Made by a program: the position numbers and the translations under genes. A stretch of DNA of 64,000 bases, taken from assembly GCA_937920555.1 (NCBI GenBank), contig CAKZTM010000030.1, positions 28,918 through 92,917 on the forward strand, read 5' to 3'. This DNA comes from an uncultured Paracoccaceae bacterium. Its GTDB lineage: Bacteria; Pseudomonadota; Alphaproteobacteria; Rhodobacterales; Rhodobacteraceae. Under the pieces are notes generated by a model that saw only the letters and a program-made list of their open reading frames with translations, was not told the origin of the DNA and did not search any database. Of this stretch, positions 53,773 to 62,177 are shown one piece after another; position 1 is the stretch's first letter; each line of letters starts with the position of its first letter.

Positions 53773-53826
53773 CCCATCAACAGCGTGAGAGTGGCTTCCA
53801 AACCCACCCTCCACCGAAGTTTCCGC

Positions 53827-53858
53827 ACGGGCCGCTGGCCCGTTTTTTCGTTTTTAGG
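53827..53858 (+). terminator. Intrinsic terminator / attenuator in the rimP leader
   Basis: ACGGGCC (53827-53833) pairs perfectly with GGCCCGT (53837-53843) around a three-base loop and is followed by TTTTTCGTTTTTAGG. It ends about 25 bases before the rimP ATG and 220 bases after the previous gene, so it is placed to attenuate the operon rather than to end DUF2125 transcription. Confidence 0.8.
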
Positions 53859-53873
53859 GACTATCTCGCACCA

Positions 53874-54455
53874 ATGAGCGACCTCATCGCAAAAGCCCCC
53901 ATGGATCAGCGTCTGGCTGAAATCGTAACCCCGGTCATTGAAGGCTTGGGGTATGAGCTGGTGCGCCTGCGCTATATGGGTGGCAAAACAAAAGTCCTGC
54001 AAATCATGGCCGACAAGCCAGATGGCGGGATCGAGGTCGATGATTGCGCCAAAATCTCCCGCGATGTCTCCGCCCATTTGGACGTGGAAGACCCGATCGC
54101 AGATGAATATGCGCTTGAAGTGTCCTCGCCGGGAATTGACCGGCCGCTTACACGCCTCAAAGATTTTGAGGCTTGGGACGGCTACGAGGTGAAGCTGGAA
54201 ACCTCCGAGCTGATCGACGGGCGCAAACGCTTCAGAGGCGTGCTGCGCGGCACCCAAGACGGGGAAATACTTGTCGAGATCGCCGAGGGAACCGTTGGAT
54301 TGCAATTTGACTGGCTGGTCGATGCCAAGCTGGTCCTAACTGATGAATTGGTGGCTGAGAGTTTACGCGGCCGCAAAATACCACCGCTCGATGAGAGCCT
54401 TTTTGATGATATCGAAAAAGAGGATGACACCGATATGAACGAGACATTGTCATGA
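53874..54455 (+). CDS. rimP: Ribosome maturation factor RimP
   Basis: A 193-residue protein. The N-terminal alpha/beta domain is [77 protein letters not shown], with the SSPGIDRPL signature, and an SH3-like C-terminal domain follows. RimP assists 30S assembly around S12 and S19. A frame extends upstream to 53700 through the terminator, but ATG 53874 starts the conserved region ([18 protein letters not shown]). It is the first gene of rimP-nusA-ylxR-infB and overlaps nusA by four bases. Confidence 0.96.
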   Translation: MSDLIAKAPMDQRLAEIVTPVIEGLGYELVRLRYMGGKTKVLQIMADKPDGGIEVDDCAKISRDVSAHLDVEDPIADEYALEVSSPGIDRPLTRLKDFEAWDGYEVKLETSELIDGRKRFRGVLRGTQDGEILVEIAEGTVGLQFDWLVDAKLVLTDELVAESLRGRKIPPLDESLFDDIEKEDDTDMNETLS

Positions 54456-56083
54456 GCACAACCAGTGCAAACCGTCTGGAGCTTTTGCAAATCGCTGACG
54501 CTGTTGCGCGCGAAAAGCTGATTGATCCTGTCCTTGTGATTGAAGCGATGGAAGAGAGTTTGGCGAAGGCCGCACGCTCTCGGTATGGCGCTGAGTACGA
54601 TATTCGCGCCAAGATCGACCGTCAAAATGGTGCTTTGCTTATGACCCGTGTGCGCACGGTTGTCGAAGAAGTTGAAAACACGTTCACCGAAGTCAATATT
54701 GAAGATGCCGGCGCATTTCTCAAAGACCCTGAATTGGGCGCCGAGATTGTGGACGAACTGCCGCCAATGGATTTTGGCCGGATCGCCGCGCAATCGGCCA
54801 AGCAGGTTATCACACAAAAGGTGCGCGAAGCCGAGCGTGAGCGTCAATACGAGGAATTCAAGGACCGTGTCGGTGAGATCATCAATGGTGTGGTCAAGCG
54901 GGTTGAATACGGCAATGTCATCGTTGATGTAGGTCGGGGCGAGGGCATTTTGCGCCGCGACCAGCTGATCCCGCGCGAGACCATGCGCAATGGTGAGCGC
55001 GTCCGCGCCTTTATCCGCGAGGTTCGCTCCGAGACCCGCGGCCCGCAGATTTTCTTGTCGCGCACTGCGCCCGAATTCATGTCGGCTTTGTTCAAGATGG
55101 AAGTGCCCGAGATTTACGATGGTATCATCGAGGTGAAAGCCGTGGCGCGCGATCCCGGCTCACGGGCGAAAATCGGCGTTATCTCCTATGATAACTCCAT
55201 TGATCCTGTGGGGGCTTGCGTTGGTATGCGCGGCAGCCGTGTCCAGGCGGTGGTCAATGAGCTTCAGGGCGAGAAGATCGACATTATTCCTTGGAATGAG
55301 GACATGCCCACCTTCTTGGTGAACGCGCTTCAGCCTGCTGAGGTGACCAAGGTTGTTCTTGATGAGGATGCCGAGCGGATCGAGGTTGTAGTGCCTGATG
55401 ATCAATTGTCGCTGGCCATTGGCCGTCGCGGCCAGAATGTGCGTCTTGCCAGCCAGCTTACCGGGCTGGACATCGACATTATGACTGATGCGGAAGAATC
55501 TGAGCGTCGTCAGAAGGAATTCCACGAGCGGTCCACCTTGTTTATGGAGCAGTTGGATGTTGATGAGATGGTGGCGCAGCTTCTTGTCTCGGAGGGGTTT
55601 GCAACACTCGAAGAGGTTGCTTACGTGGAAGTTGACGAATTGACCGGCATTGACGGTTTCGACGACGACACGGCCAAAGAACTTCAGGCTCGTGCCATTG
55701 ATTGCTTGGATGCGCTCAACAAGAAAGCCATCGAGGATGCCAAGGCTTTGGGTGCTGAGGATGCGTTGTTCGAGTTTGAGGGTCTGACCCCGAAAATGAT
55801 CTTTGCATTGGCGCAAGACGGTGTGAAATCTTTGGAAGATTTCGCAACCTGTGCCGATTGGGAGCTTGCAGGCGGTTACACGACCGTTGACGGCAAGCGG
55901 GTCAAGGATGATGGCGTTCTGGAGCCCTTCGATGTGGGTCTGGAAGAAGCACAGCACATGGTCATGACAGCTCGCGCGCAATTGGGCTGGGTTGATCTTG
56001 AGGAAATTGCGGCAGAGGCAGAGGCCGCAGAAGCGGCAGCCGCCGCTGAGGCTGACGGCGAACCAGAGGAGGCAGGCGCTTAA
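54452..56083 (+). CDS. nusA: Transcription termination/antitermination factor NusA
   Basis: A 543-residue NusA. The RNA-polymerase-binding N-terminal domain opens with [36 protein letters not shown]. An S1 domain includes [21 protein letters not shown]1 and KH2 include [29 protein letters not shown] and [18 protein letters not shown], and two C-terminal acidic repeats end in an Ala/Glu-rich tail. It modulates pausing, intrinsic termination and antitermination. NusA is known in other bacteria to feed back on its own operon, which makes the upstream terminator notable. Confidence 0.98.
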   Translation: MSTTSANRLELLQIADAVAREKLIDPVLVIEAMEESLAKAARSRYGAEYDIRAKIDRQNGALLMTRVRTVVEEVENTFTEVNIEDAGAFLKDPELGAEIVDELPPMDFGRIAAQSAKQVITQKVREAERERQYEEFKDRVGEIINGVVKRVEYGNVIVDVGRGEGILRRDQLIPRETMRNGERVRAFIREVRSETRGPQIFLSRTAPEFMSALFKMEVPEIYDGIIEVKAVARDPGSRAKIGVISYDNSIDPVGACVGMRGSRVQAVVNELQGEKIDIIPWNEDMPTFLVNALQPAEVTKVVLDEDAERIEVVVPDDQLSLAIGRRGQNVRLASQLTGLDIDIMTDAEESERRQKEFHERSTLFMEQLDVDEMVAQLLVSEGFATLEEVAYVEVDELTGIDGFDDDTAKELQARAIDCLDALNKKAIEDAKALGAEDALFEFEGLTPKMIFALAQDGVKSLEDFATCADWELAGGYTTVDGKRVKDDGVLEPFDVGLEEAQHMVMTARAQLGWVDLEEIAAEAEAAEAAAAAEADGEPEEAGA

Positions 56084-56098
56084 CCGCGTCTGAATGCG

Positions 56099-56707
56099 AT
56101 GACCAGAGGCGGTCGAACAAAGGAACACGACGGACCACAGCGCACTTGTGTTGTGACCCGCCAGTCTGCCGACAAGGCGGAACTGGTGCGTTTTGTGGTG
56201 GGCCCCGACGTCTCCATCGTGCCTGATATTGCCGGGAAGCTTCCGGGGCGCGGCATTTACGTCGCTCCGGACCGTGCGGCGATCGACAAGGCTGTCGCCA
56301 AGGGATTGTTCAACCGAGCCGCCAAGATGCAAGTCACCACTGCCAAGAACCTGGCGGATATTGTGGCTGATCTGCTGCGCGCCCGGCTTATGCAATCTTT
56401 GGCTTTGGCGCGCAAAGCAGGTCAGGCCATCGCCGGATTCGAAAAGGTCAAAGCGCTTCTTGTTTCTCAAGAGGCCGTGGCTCTTTTTCAGGCCTCTGAC
56501 GGTTCTGAGGCGATGAAATCCAAGCTCCGCCCACCCAATGGGCCGGATTCCTATGCGGAATGCCTCTCAGGCGCTGAATTGGGCGTGGCCTTTGGCCGCG
56601 ATACTGTGATACATGCGGCCCTAACAAGGGGCGGATTAGCTGATCTATGTCTTGTAGATGCCAGACGGCTGCGCGGTTTATACGCGCCGGAGGCTATCAA
56701 TTCATGA
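56099..56707 (+). CDS. ylxR: YlxR-L7Ae-like RNA-binding fusion protein
   Basis: A 202-residue protein with two parts. The N-terminal YlxR (DUF448) domain is QRTCVVTRQSADKAELVRFVVGPD ... DIAGKLPGRGIYVAPDRAAI. The C-terminal L7Ae-like domain is LMQSLALARKAGQAIAGFEKVKALL ... FGRDTVIHAALTRGGLADLCLVDARRLRGL. In Firmicutes the two are separate genes between nusA and infB; the fusion is usual in alphaproteobacteria. YlxR has been linked to RNase P and global regulation in some species; its role here is undefined. Confidence 0.93.
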   Translation: MTRGGRTKEHDGPQRTCVVTRQSADKAELVRFVVGPDVSIVPDIAGKLPGRGIYVAPDRAAIDKAVAKGLFNRAAKMQVTTAKNLADIVADLLRARLMQSLALARKAGQAIAGFEKVKALLVSQEAVALFQASDGSEAMKSKLRPPNGPDSYAECLSGAELGVAFGRDTVIHAALTRGGLADLCLVDARRLRGLYAPEAINS

Positions 56708-56762
56708 CCCGGGCCAGCGCACACACTTCAAACTTCTTGACGGTATAAAGGTTATTTGACGA

Positions 56763-59264
56763 ATGAGTGATAACAAAGGGAACGACGGTAAGGGCAAAAC
56801 GCTTGGTCTACGCGGTGGCGGGACTGAGAAAAGCCATGTGCGTCAGAGTTTCTCTCATGGGCGATCCAAATCCGTCGTAGTTGAGACCAAACGCAAGCGG
56901 GTGATTGTACCAAAAGCAGGCAGCGCAAAGCCTGGTGCATCTGCGCCAAGCCAAACCCGCCCCGGTGAAACCGCCAGCACGACAAATGCGGAGATGGCAC
57001 GTCGTCTCAAGGCACTTGAGAGCGCTCAGGCGTCTGAGGCGGAACGCAAGGCCCGCGTCGAGGAAGCTGCCGCCAAGCGCGAAGCCGAACGGGAAGCCGC
57101 CCGCACGGAAAAAGAGCAAAAAGAGCGTGAAGTTGCAGAGCGCGCGGAGCGTAAAGCAGCCGAGGAAGCTGCCAAAAAGCGCGAAGCGGAAGCGTCAAAG
57201 AAAGCGGCACCTGCTGCAAAAGATCCGGTCGATGCGGCACCTCCACCGCCACGCACAGAAGGCGAAGTGTCCCGTCCGGCCAAGCAATTTGGTGCGGCCC
57301 GCGAGCCTGCACGCCCACCGCAGGACGACAAAAAGGCAGCGCGGCCCAAAGGTGGCGATGATCGTCGTCGCTCCGGCAAGCTGACCATTAGCCAAGCCAC
57401 GGGTGCCGATGGCGGCCGCCAGCGGTCCATGGCCTCTATCCGCCGTCGTCAGGAGCGTGAAAAGCGCAAGTTGATGGGTGGTGGAGCAGCCCGCGAGAAG
57501 GTCATGCGCGATGTGCAGGTGCCTGAGACTATTTTGGTTCAGGAGCTTGCCAACCGTATGGCCGAGCGTGTGGCCGATGTGGTCAAATCGCTGATGAACA
57601 TGGGCATTATGGCGACCCAAAACGAAGTGATCGACGCGGATACCGCACAAATCGTGGTAGAAGAGTTCGGCCACAAGGTTGTGCGTGTCTCTGACGCGGA
57701 TGTTGAGGATGTGATTGTATCTGTGGATGAGGATGAGGCCGATCTTGAGCCGCGTCCGCCCGTGATCACCATCATGGGCCATGTGGACCACGGTAAAACC
57801 TCGCTTCTGGATGCGATCCGCAAAACCAATGTGGTTTCCGGCGAGGCGGGTGGGATCACCCAGCATATCGGCGCGTATCAGATCACCTCTGAGGCGGGTA
57901 CACTTCTGACCTTCCTCGACACACCGGGTCACGCGGCGTTTACGTCAATGCGTGAACGTGGTGCGCAGGTTACTGATATCGTGATCCTAGTGGTTGCCGC
58001 TGATGACAGTGTCATGCCGCAAACCATCGAGGCGATCGCCCACGCGAAAGCCGCAGAAGTGCCCATGATTGTGGCGATCAACAAGATCGATCGTCCCGGC
58101 GCAGATGTGAACAAGGTGCGCACTGAGCTTCTTCAGCACGAGGTTATCGTCGAGGCCATGTCCGGTGATGTTTTGGACGTTGAAGTATCGGCCATTGAGG
58201 GTACCGGGCTTGAGACGCTGATCGAGAATATCGGTCTGCAAGCTGAGCTTTTGGAGCTTAAAGCCAATCCAAAGCGTGCGGCTGAAGGTGCGGTCATTGA
58301 GGCCAAGCTGGATACAGGTCGTGGGCCCGTTGCCACGGTTCTGGTTCAAAAAGGAACATTGCGCACAGGCGACATCTTTGTGGTCGGCGAGCAGTGGGGT
58401 AAGGTCCGCGCGCTCATCGATGATCAGGGCGACCGCGTTAAGGAAGCCGGTCCATCGGTTCCTGTGGAGGTTCTTGGCCTCAACGGAACGCCTGAGGCCG
58501 GTGACGTTCTCAACGTGGTTCCTGATGAAGCCAAAGCCCGCGAGATTGCCGATTACCGTGCGCAGGTCACCAAGGACAAAAAGGCCGCATCCGGGGCGGG
58601 AACGACGCTCGATCAGCTATTGGCCAATGCCAAGGCCGATGAAAGCGTGTCCGAGTTGCCGATTTTGGTGAAATCCGACGTTCAAGGTTCTGCCGAGGCG
58701 ATTGTGCAAGCGATGGAGAAAGTTGGAAACGACGAAGTGCGTGTTAAGGTTCTGCACTCCGGCGTGGGCGCGATCACCGAAAGCGATGTGACGCTGGCCG
58801 GTGCCTCTGGTGCGCCAATTATCGGCTTTAACGTTCGGGCCAATGCGCCGGCGCGCGAAGCGGCCAACCAAAAGGGCGTGGAAATCCGTTACTACTCGGT
58901 AATCTACGATCTTGTGGACGACATCAAAGCGGCCGCATCTGGACTTCTGAGCCCAGAGGTCAAGGAAACCTTCATCGGTTACGCGAAGATCAAAGAGGTC
59001 TTCAAGATCACTGGCGCTGGTAAAATCGCGGGTTGTGAAGTCACCGAAGGTGTCGCCCGTCGTGATGCCGGTGTGCGTCTGTTGCGCGACGATGTTGTGA
59101 TCCACGAAGGCAAGCTCAAGACCCTCAAGCGCTTCAAGGACGAGGTTAAAGAGGTTCAGGGCGGTCAGGAATGCGGCATGGCGTTCGAGAACTACGACGA
59201 CATTCGCCCTGACGACGTGATCGAGATTTTCGAGCGCGAAGAAGTCGAACGCAATCTTGCGTAA
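56763..59264 (+). CDS. infB: Translation initiation factor IF-2
   Basis: An 833-residue IF2. A long charged N-terminal region rich in Ala, Lys, Glu and Arg forms a predicted coiled coil (about 75-145). The IF2_N element [23 protein letters not shown] follows, then the G domain with G1 GHVDHGKTS (about 339-347), G3 DTPGHAAF, G4 NKID and G5 SAIEGTG, then domains II-IV including the C-terminal fMet-tRNA-binding beta barrel with [20 protein letters not shown]. It delivers initiator tRNA to the 30S subunit. It is last in the operon and is followed by a 13-bp bidirectional terminator. Confidence 0.98.
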   Translation: MSDNKGNDGKGKTLGLRGGGTEKSHVRQSFSHGRSKSVVVETKRKRVIVPKAGSAKPGASAPSQTRPGETASTTNAEMARRLKALESAQASEAERKARVEEAAAKREAEREAARTEKEQKEREVAERAERKAAEEAAKKREAEASKKAAPAAKDPVDAAPPPPRTEGEVSRPAKQFGAAREPARPPQDDKKAARPKGGDDRRRSGKLTISQATGADGGRQRSMASIRRRQEREKRKLMGGGAAREKVMRDVQVPETILVQELANRMAERVADVVKSLMNMGIMATQNEVIDADTAQIVVEEFGHKVVRVSDADVEDVIVSVDEDEADLEPRPPVITIMGHVDHGKTSLLDAIRKTNVVSGEAGGITQHIGAYQITSEAGTLLTFLDTPGHAAFTSMRERGAQVTDIVILVVAADDSVMPQTIEAIAHAKAAEVPMIVAINKIDRPGADVNKVRTELLQHEVIVEAMSGDVLDVEVSAIEGTGLETLIENIGLQAELLELKANPKRAAEGAVIEAKLDTGRGPVATVLVQKGTLRTGDIFVVGEQWGKVRALIDDQGDRVKEAGPSVPVEVLGLNGTPEAGDVLNVVPDEAKAREIADYRAQVTKDKKAASGAGTTLDQLLANAKADESVSELPILVKSDVQGSAEAIVQAMEKVGNDEVRVKVLHSGVGAITESDVTLAGASGAPIIGFNVRANAPAREAANQKGVEIRYYSVIYDLVDDIKAAASGLLSPEVKETFIGYAKIKEVFKITGAGKIAGCEVTEGVARRDAGVRLLRDDVVIHEGKLKTLKRFKDEVKEVQGGQECGMAFENYDDIRPDDVIEIFEREEVERNLA

Positions 59265-59283
59265 CGGTGACCCTTGAGAAATC

Positions 59284-59315
59284 AAAAAGGCCGGGCAGGG
59301 GTGCCCGGCCTTTTT
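59284..59315. terminator. Bidirectional intrinsic terminator between infB and a small reverse gene
   Basis: AAAAAGGCCGGGC (59284-59296) is the exact reverse complement of 59303-59315 around a six-base loop. T-runs flank it on both strands, so it can end infB on the forward strand and the 44-residue gene on the reverse strand, whose stop is only five bases away. Confidence 0.93.
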
Positions 59316-59319
59316 CGTT

Positions 59320-59454
59320 TCAGGATTTGCGGCCCACAGGCGGTCCTGCAAAAACCTTGTCTTCGACTCTGACGGCAATATTGCCATCGGGCAGGTCTTT
59401 CACAAAGATGCCCTGAACCGATACGCATGTGCCCAGTGTGATTGTCCGCAGCAT
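59320..59454 (-). CDS. Small 44-residue protein, unknown function
   Basis: The reading frame starts MLRTITLGTCVSVQG and continues IFVKDLPDGNIAVRVEDKVF to a short GPPVGRKS end. ATG 59454 follows the strong ribosome-binding site GGGAGGGAGA, and the stop is directly followed by an intrinsic terminator, so it looks like a genuine gene despite its size. The pattern of alternating beta-forming residues suggests a single small beta domain. I have an impression that similar short proteins occur in other Rhodobacterales but cannot confirm it. It lies 73 nt downstream of mutT on the same strand and may be the last gene of that unit. Confidence 0.7.
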   Translation of the reverse strand: MLRTITLGTCVSVQGIFVKDLPDGNIAVRVEDKVFAGPPVGRKS

Positions 59455-59527
59455 GGTCTCTCCCTCCCCAGAAAGTTACCAAAGGCTAGCGCACAATCAG
59501 AAGGATACCAATCCTTTGTTTCCGATG

Positions 59528-59926
59528 TCAGAGCCAATCCCGTAGAACGGGAATAAGCGGGATATCAGCGGCAGGCATCGGGTAGTCGCGCAGCGCATTG
59601 GCGCGCACCCATTTCAAGGCTTGCCCTTCTCGGGATTGCGGTGTGCCTTCCCATTTGCGACAGGCAAAGAGCGGCATCAGCAGATGAAAATCATCGTAGG
59701 AGTGGCTCGCGAAGGTCAGCGGTGCCAGACAGGATGCCCATGTGTTGATGCCCAGTTCTTCTTCCAGCTCGCGGATCAGCGCGACTTCGGGGGTCTCACC
59801 CGCCTCCACCTTGCCGCCCGGAAATTCCCACAGGCCGGCCATGGATTTGCCCGGTGGCCGCTGGGCGATCAACACGCGCCCATCAGGGTCGATCAGGGCG
59901 ACGGCGCTGACCAGAACGGTTTTCAA
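59528..59926 (-). CDS. mutT: 8-oxo-dGTP diphosphatase (MutT, Nudix)
   Basis: A 132-residue Nudix hydrolase of MutT size. The Nudix box GGKVEAGETPEVALIRELEEELGI fits Gx5Ex7REUxEExGU. RPPGKSMAGLWEFPGGK before it and a C-terminal MPAADIPLIPVLRDWL are MutT features. It hydrolyses 8-oxo-dGTP and so prevents A-T to C-G transversions. It overlaps argJ by four bases (ATGA), an arrangement frequent in Rhodobacterales. Confidence 0.95.
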   Translation of the reverse strand: MKTVLVSAVALIDPDGRVLIAQRPPGKSMAGLWEFPGGKVEAGETPEVALIRELEEELGINTWASCLAPLTFASHSYDDFHLLMPLFACRKWEGTPQSREGQALKWVRANALRDYPMPAADIPLIPVLRDWL

Positions 59927-61149
59927 GACCTGTAGTCCGCGTTGATTGTGATGTAGCCATGGGTCAGGTCACAGGTCCAGACGGTTGCCTTGCCGCCGCC
60001 CAATCCAAGGTCCACACCGATCACGATGGTCTCGCCCTTCATATGGGCAGCAGCTTCTTCTTCGGAATAGTCGGGGCTGCGCCAGCCGTCTTTGGCCACC
60101 TGCACGTCCCCAAAGCGGATCGACAGCAGGTCGCGATCTGCCGCTGCGCCGGATTTTCCGACCGCCATGACAACACGACCCCAATTGGGGTCTTCGCCCG
60201 CAATGGCGGTTTTGATCAGCGGTGAATTGGCAATCGACATCGCGTGCTGTTTTGCGTCCGCGTCAGACGCAGCCCCCGTCACGGCGATTTCCACGAACTT
60301 GGTCGCGCCTTCACCGTCTTTCACAACCAGATGTGCCAGTTCCTGCATCACGCCGTGCAGCGCATCCAGAAACGCCACACTCTCGGAGGCATCCACCCCC
60401 GACGCGCCCGTCGCCCCTACGATCAGGCTGTCCGATGTCGACGTATCGCTGTCCACAGTGATGCAGTTGAACGTCGTATCGGTGTGCGCCGTGACCATGG
60501 ATTGCAGTGCTGATTGTCCGACTGCCGCGTCGGTAAAGATGTAGACCAGCATCGTCGCCATGTCGGGCGCGATCATGCCAGAGCCTTTGGCGATGCCCGC
60601 GATGGTCACAGGCGTGCCGTTCACCTCGACACTGGCCGACGCGCCCTTGGCAAAAGTGTCGGTGGTCATGATTGCCTGCGCTGCGTCTTTGATGCCGTCT
60701 GCGGAAAGCCCCGCGTTCAACTGGCCCAGAACATCCACGATGCGGTCATGGGGCAGCGGTTCGCCAATGACCCCTGTCGATGAGGTGAACACGCGCGCTT
60801 GCGGGATGCCGCAGGTTGCGGCCACAGCCTTGGTGATCGCCTCAACCGAGGCAACACCGTTCTTGCCTGTAAAGGCATTGGCATTGCCCGAGTTCACCAA
60901 GATGGCCGCGCCGGCATCTGACGCGCCGCCCAGCTTTGCCTGACAATCCAGCACCGGTGCCGCGCGCGTGGCGGACCGCGTGAAAGTCCCTGCCACGGTG
61001 CTGCCGGGGACAAGCACTGCCAGCATCACATCATCGCGGCCTTGATATTTGACGCCCGCCGCATGGGTGGCAAAGCGCACGCCTTCCACAACCGGCAGAT
61101 CAGGAAAGCGCGCAGGCGCCAGCGGAGAGACGGGGGCGGGTTTGCCCAT
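59923..61149 (-). CDS. argJ: Bifunctional glutamate N-acetyltransferase / amino-acid N-acetyltransferase
   Basis: A 408-residue ArgJ. The precursor cleaves itself before the nucleophilic Thr in IAPDMATMLVYIFTDAAV. GVKYQGRDDVMLAVLVPGSTVAGTFTRSATRAAPV is the N-terminal signature. VDSDTSTSDSLIVGATG and the C-terminal ADLTHGYI-type end (TCDLTHGYITINADYRS) match the family. It transfers acetyl between N-acetylornithine and glutamate in the cyclic arginine pathway, and may also use acetyl-CoA. It is four bases after the ppiC-type gene and overlaps mutT. Confidence 0.97.
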   Translation of the reverse strand: MGKPAPVSPLAPARFPDLPVVEGVRFATHAAGVKYQGRDDVMLAVLVPGSTVAGTFTRSATRAAPVLDCQAKLGGASDAGAAILVNSGNANAFTGKNGVASVEAITKAVAATCGIPQARVFTSSTGVIGEPLPHDRIVDVLGQLNAGLSADGIKDAAQAIMTTDTFAKGASASVEVNGTPVTIAGIAKGSGMIAPDMATMLVYIFTDAAVGQSALQSMVTAHTDTTFNCITVDSDTSTSDSLIVGATGASGVDASESVAFLDALHGVMQELAHLVVKDGEGATKFVEIAVTGAASDADAKQHAMSIANSPLIKTAIAGEDPNWGRVVMAVGKSGAAADRDLLSIRFGDVQVAKDGWRSPDYSEEEAAAHMKGETIVIGVDLGLGGGKATVWTCDLTHGYITINADYRS

Positions 61150-61152
61150 GGG

Positions 61153-62001
61153 TCACTCCAACCAGTCGGTGTTTTTCAACACGGAAGGATCGATGCTTTC
61201 GGAGGCGGTCTTGTCCACGTCAGCAGCAGCGGTCACTTCTTCGATGCTGGCCTGCACCTTGGTCTGGCGGACTTGCATTTCCAGTTCCTCGCGGACTGTT
61301 TCCAGTTCGGGTGCGGCGGTTGAGCGTGTCTCGTTAAGGATAATCACGTGCCAGCCGAACTGTGTCTCGACAGGTTCGGAAATCTCGCCTGCCTTGAGCA
61401 ATGTGACGGCCTCTTCAAAGGCGGGAACCATCATGCCTTTGCCGAACCACCCCAATGATCCGCCACCGGGACCGGAGGGGCCAGTGGATTTCTCGCGCGC
61501 GGTGGCGGCAAAATCAGCACCGCCGTCCAGATCGGCCTTGATGGCGTCCGCTTCTTCCTTGGTCTCAACCAGAATATGCGAGGCGTTGAATTCGGGCTCG
61601 GCTTCGACATTGCTGTATTGCGCGTCATAGGCCGCCTGAAGTTCCTCTGGCGACACTGCGTTAGCCATGATGCCTTCAACAACTTCGCCTGCGGTGATGG
61701 AACGTCTTTCATTCTCAAGCGACAGCGTGGCGCGGGCAGGCAATTCGCCGTCGAACGTATCGGCAAGGGCGGTTTGCTGGATCAGCTGGTCCAGAATACC
61801 AGTGAACAAGACCTCATCCGGCAGCTGTTGATACTGTTCTGGCAAGGTGGCGCGGGCAACGATCATATGGCCCAGCGTGATGTCTGTGCCGTTGACTGTG
61901 GCCACAACCGTATCCCGGGTGGGCGCGTCCTGTGCTGCAACAGGCAGGGCCAGACAAGCGGCAAGTGCCAAAGGTGCCAGAAAAGTGAGGGGTTTTTGCA
62001 T
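61153..62001 (-). CDS. Exported parvulin-type peptidyl-prolyl cis-trans isomerase
   Basis: A 282-residue periplasmic parvulin. The signal peptide KPLTFLAPLALAACLALPVAAQ contains an internal Cys but no ideal lipobox. An SurA/PrsA-like N-terminal helical chaperone region follows, then the rotamase domain NASHILVETKEEADAIKADLDGGADFAATAREKSTGPSGPGGGSLGWFGKGMMVPAFEEAVTLLKAGEISEPVETQFGWHVIIL. It assists folding of exported and outer-membrane proteins. ATG 62001 follows AAGGGA. It heads the reverse operon with argJ and mutT and is divergent from secA, so both ends serve export. Confidence 0.95.
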   Translation of the reverse strand: MQKPLTFLAPLALAACLALPVAAQDAPTRDTVVATVNGTDITLGHMIVARATLPEQYQQLPDEVLFTGILDQLIQQTALADTFDGELPARATLSLENERRSITAGEVVEGIMANAVSPEELQAAYDAQYSNVEAEPEFNASHILVETKEEADAIKADLDGGADFAATAREKSTGPSGPGGGSLGWFGKGMMVPAFEEAVTLLKAGEISEPVETQFGWHVIILNETRSTAAPELETVREELEMQVRQTKVQASIEEVTAAADVDKTASESIDPSVLKNTDWLE

Positions 62002-62177
62002 GGATTTTCCCTTGAGTTCGCCCCGCACGGGGCTGCTACATTGACAGTATATAGCGCGGCCCTTACATCCCAAATGGGCGTTGGCAGGCAGCGCGTCACC
62101 CATCTATCTATGGGCACAAGGGGCGCTGGGCAAGCAGATCGCAGACGCCCCCTGATCACAAATCGGCTGGAGAGCAC

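Noticed and set aside
55160..56470. A 436-codon open frame antisense to nusA and ylxR
   Set aside because: It is antisense to strongly conserved genes, has no recognisable domain, and reflects the codon composition of the real strand.
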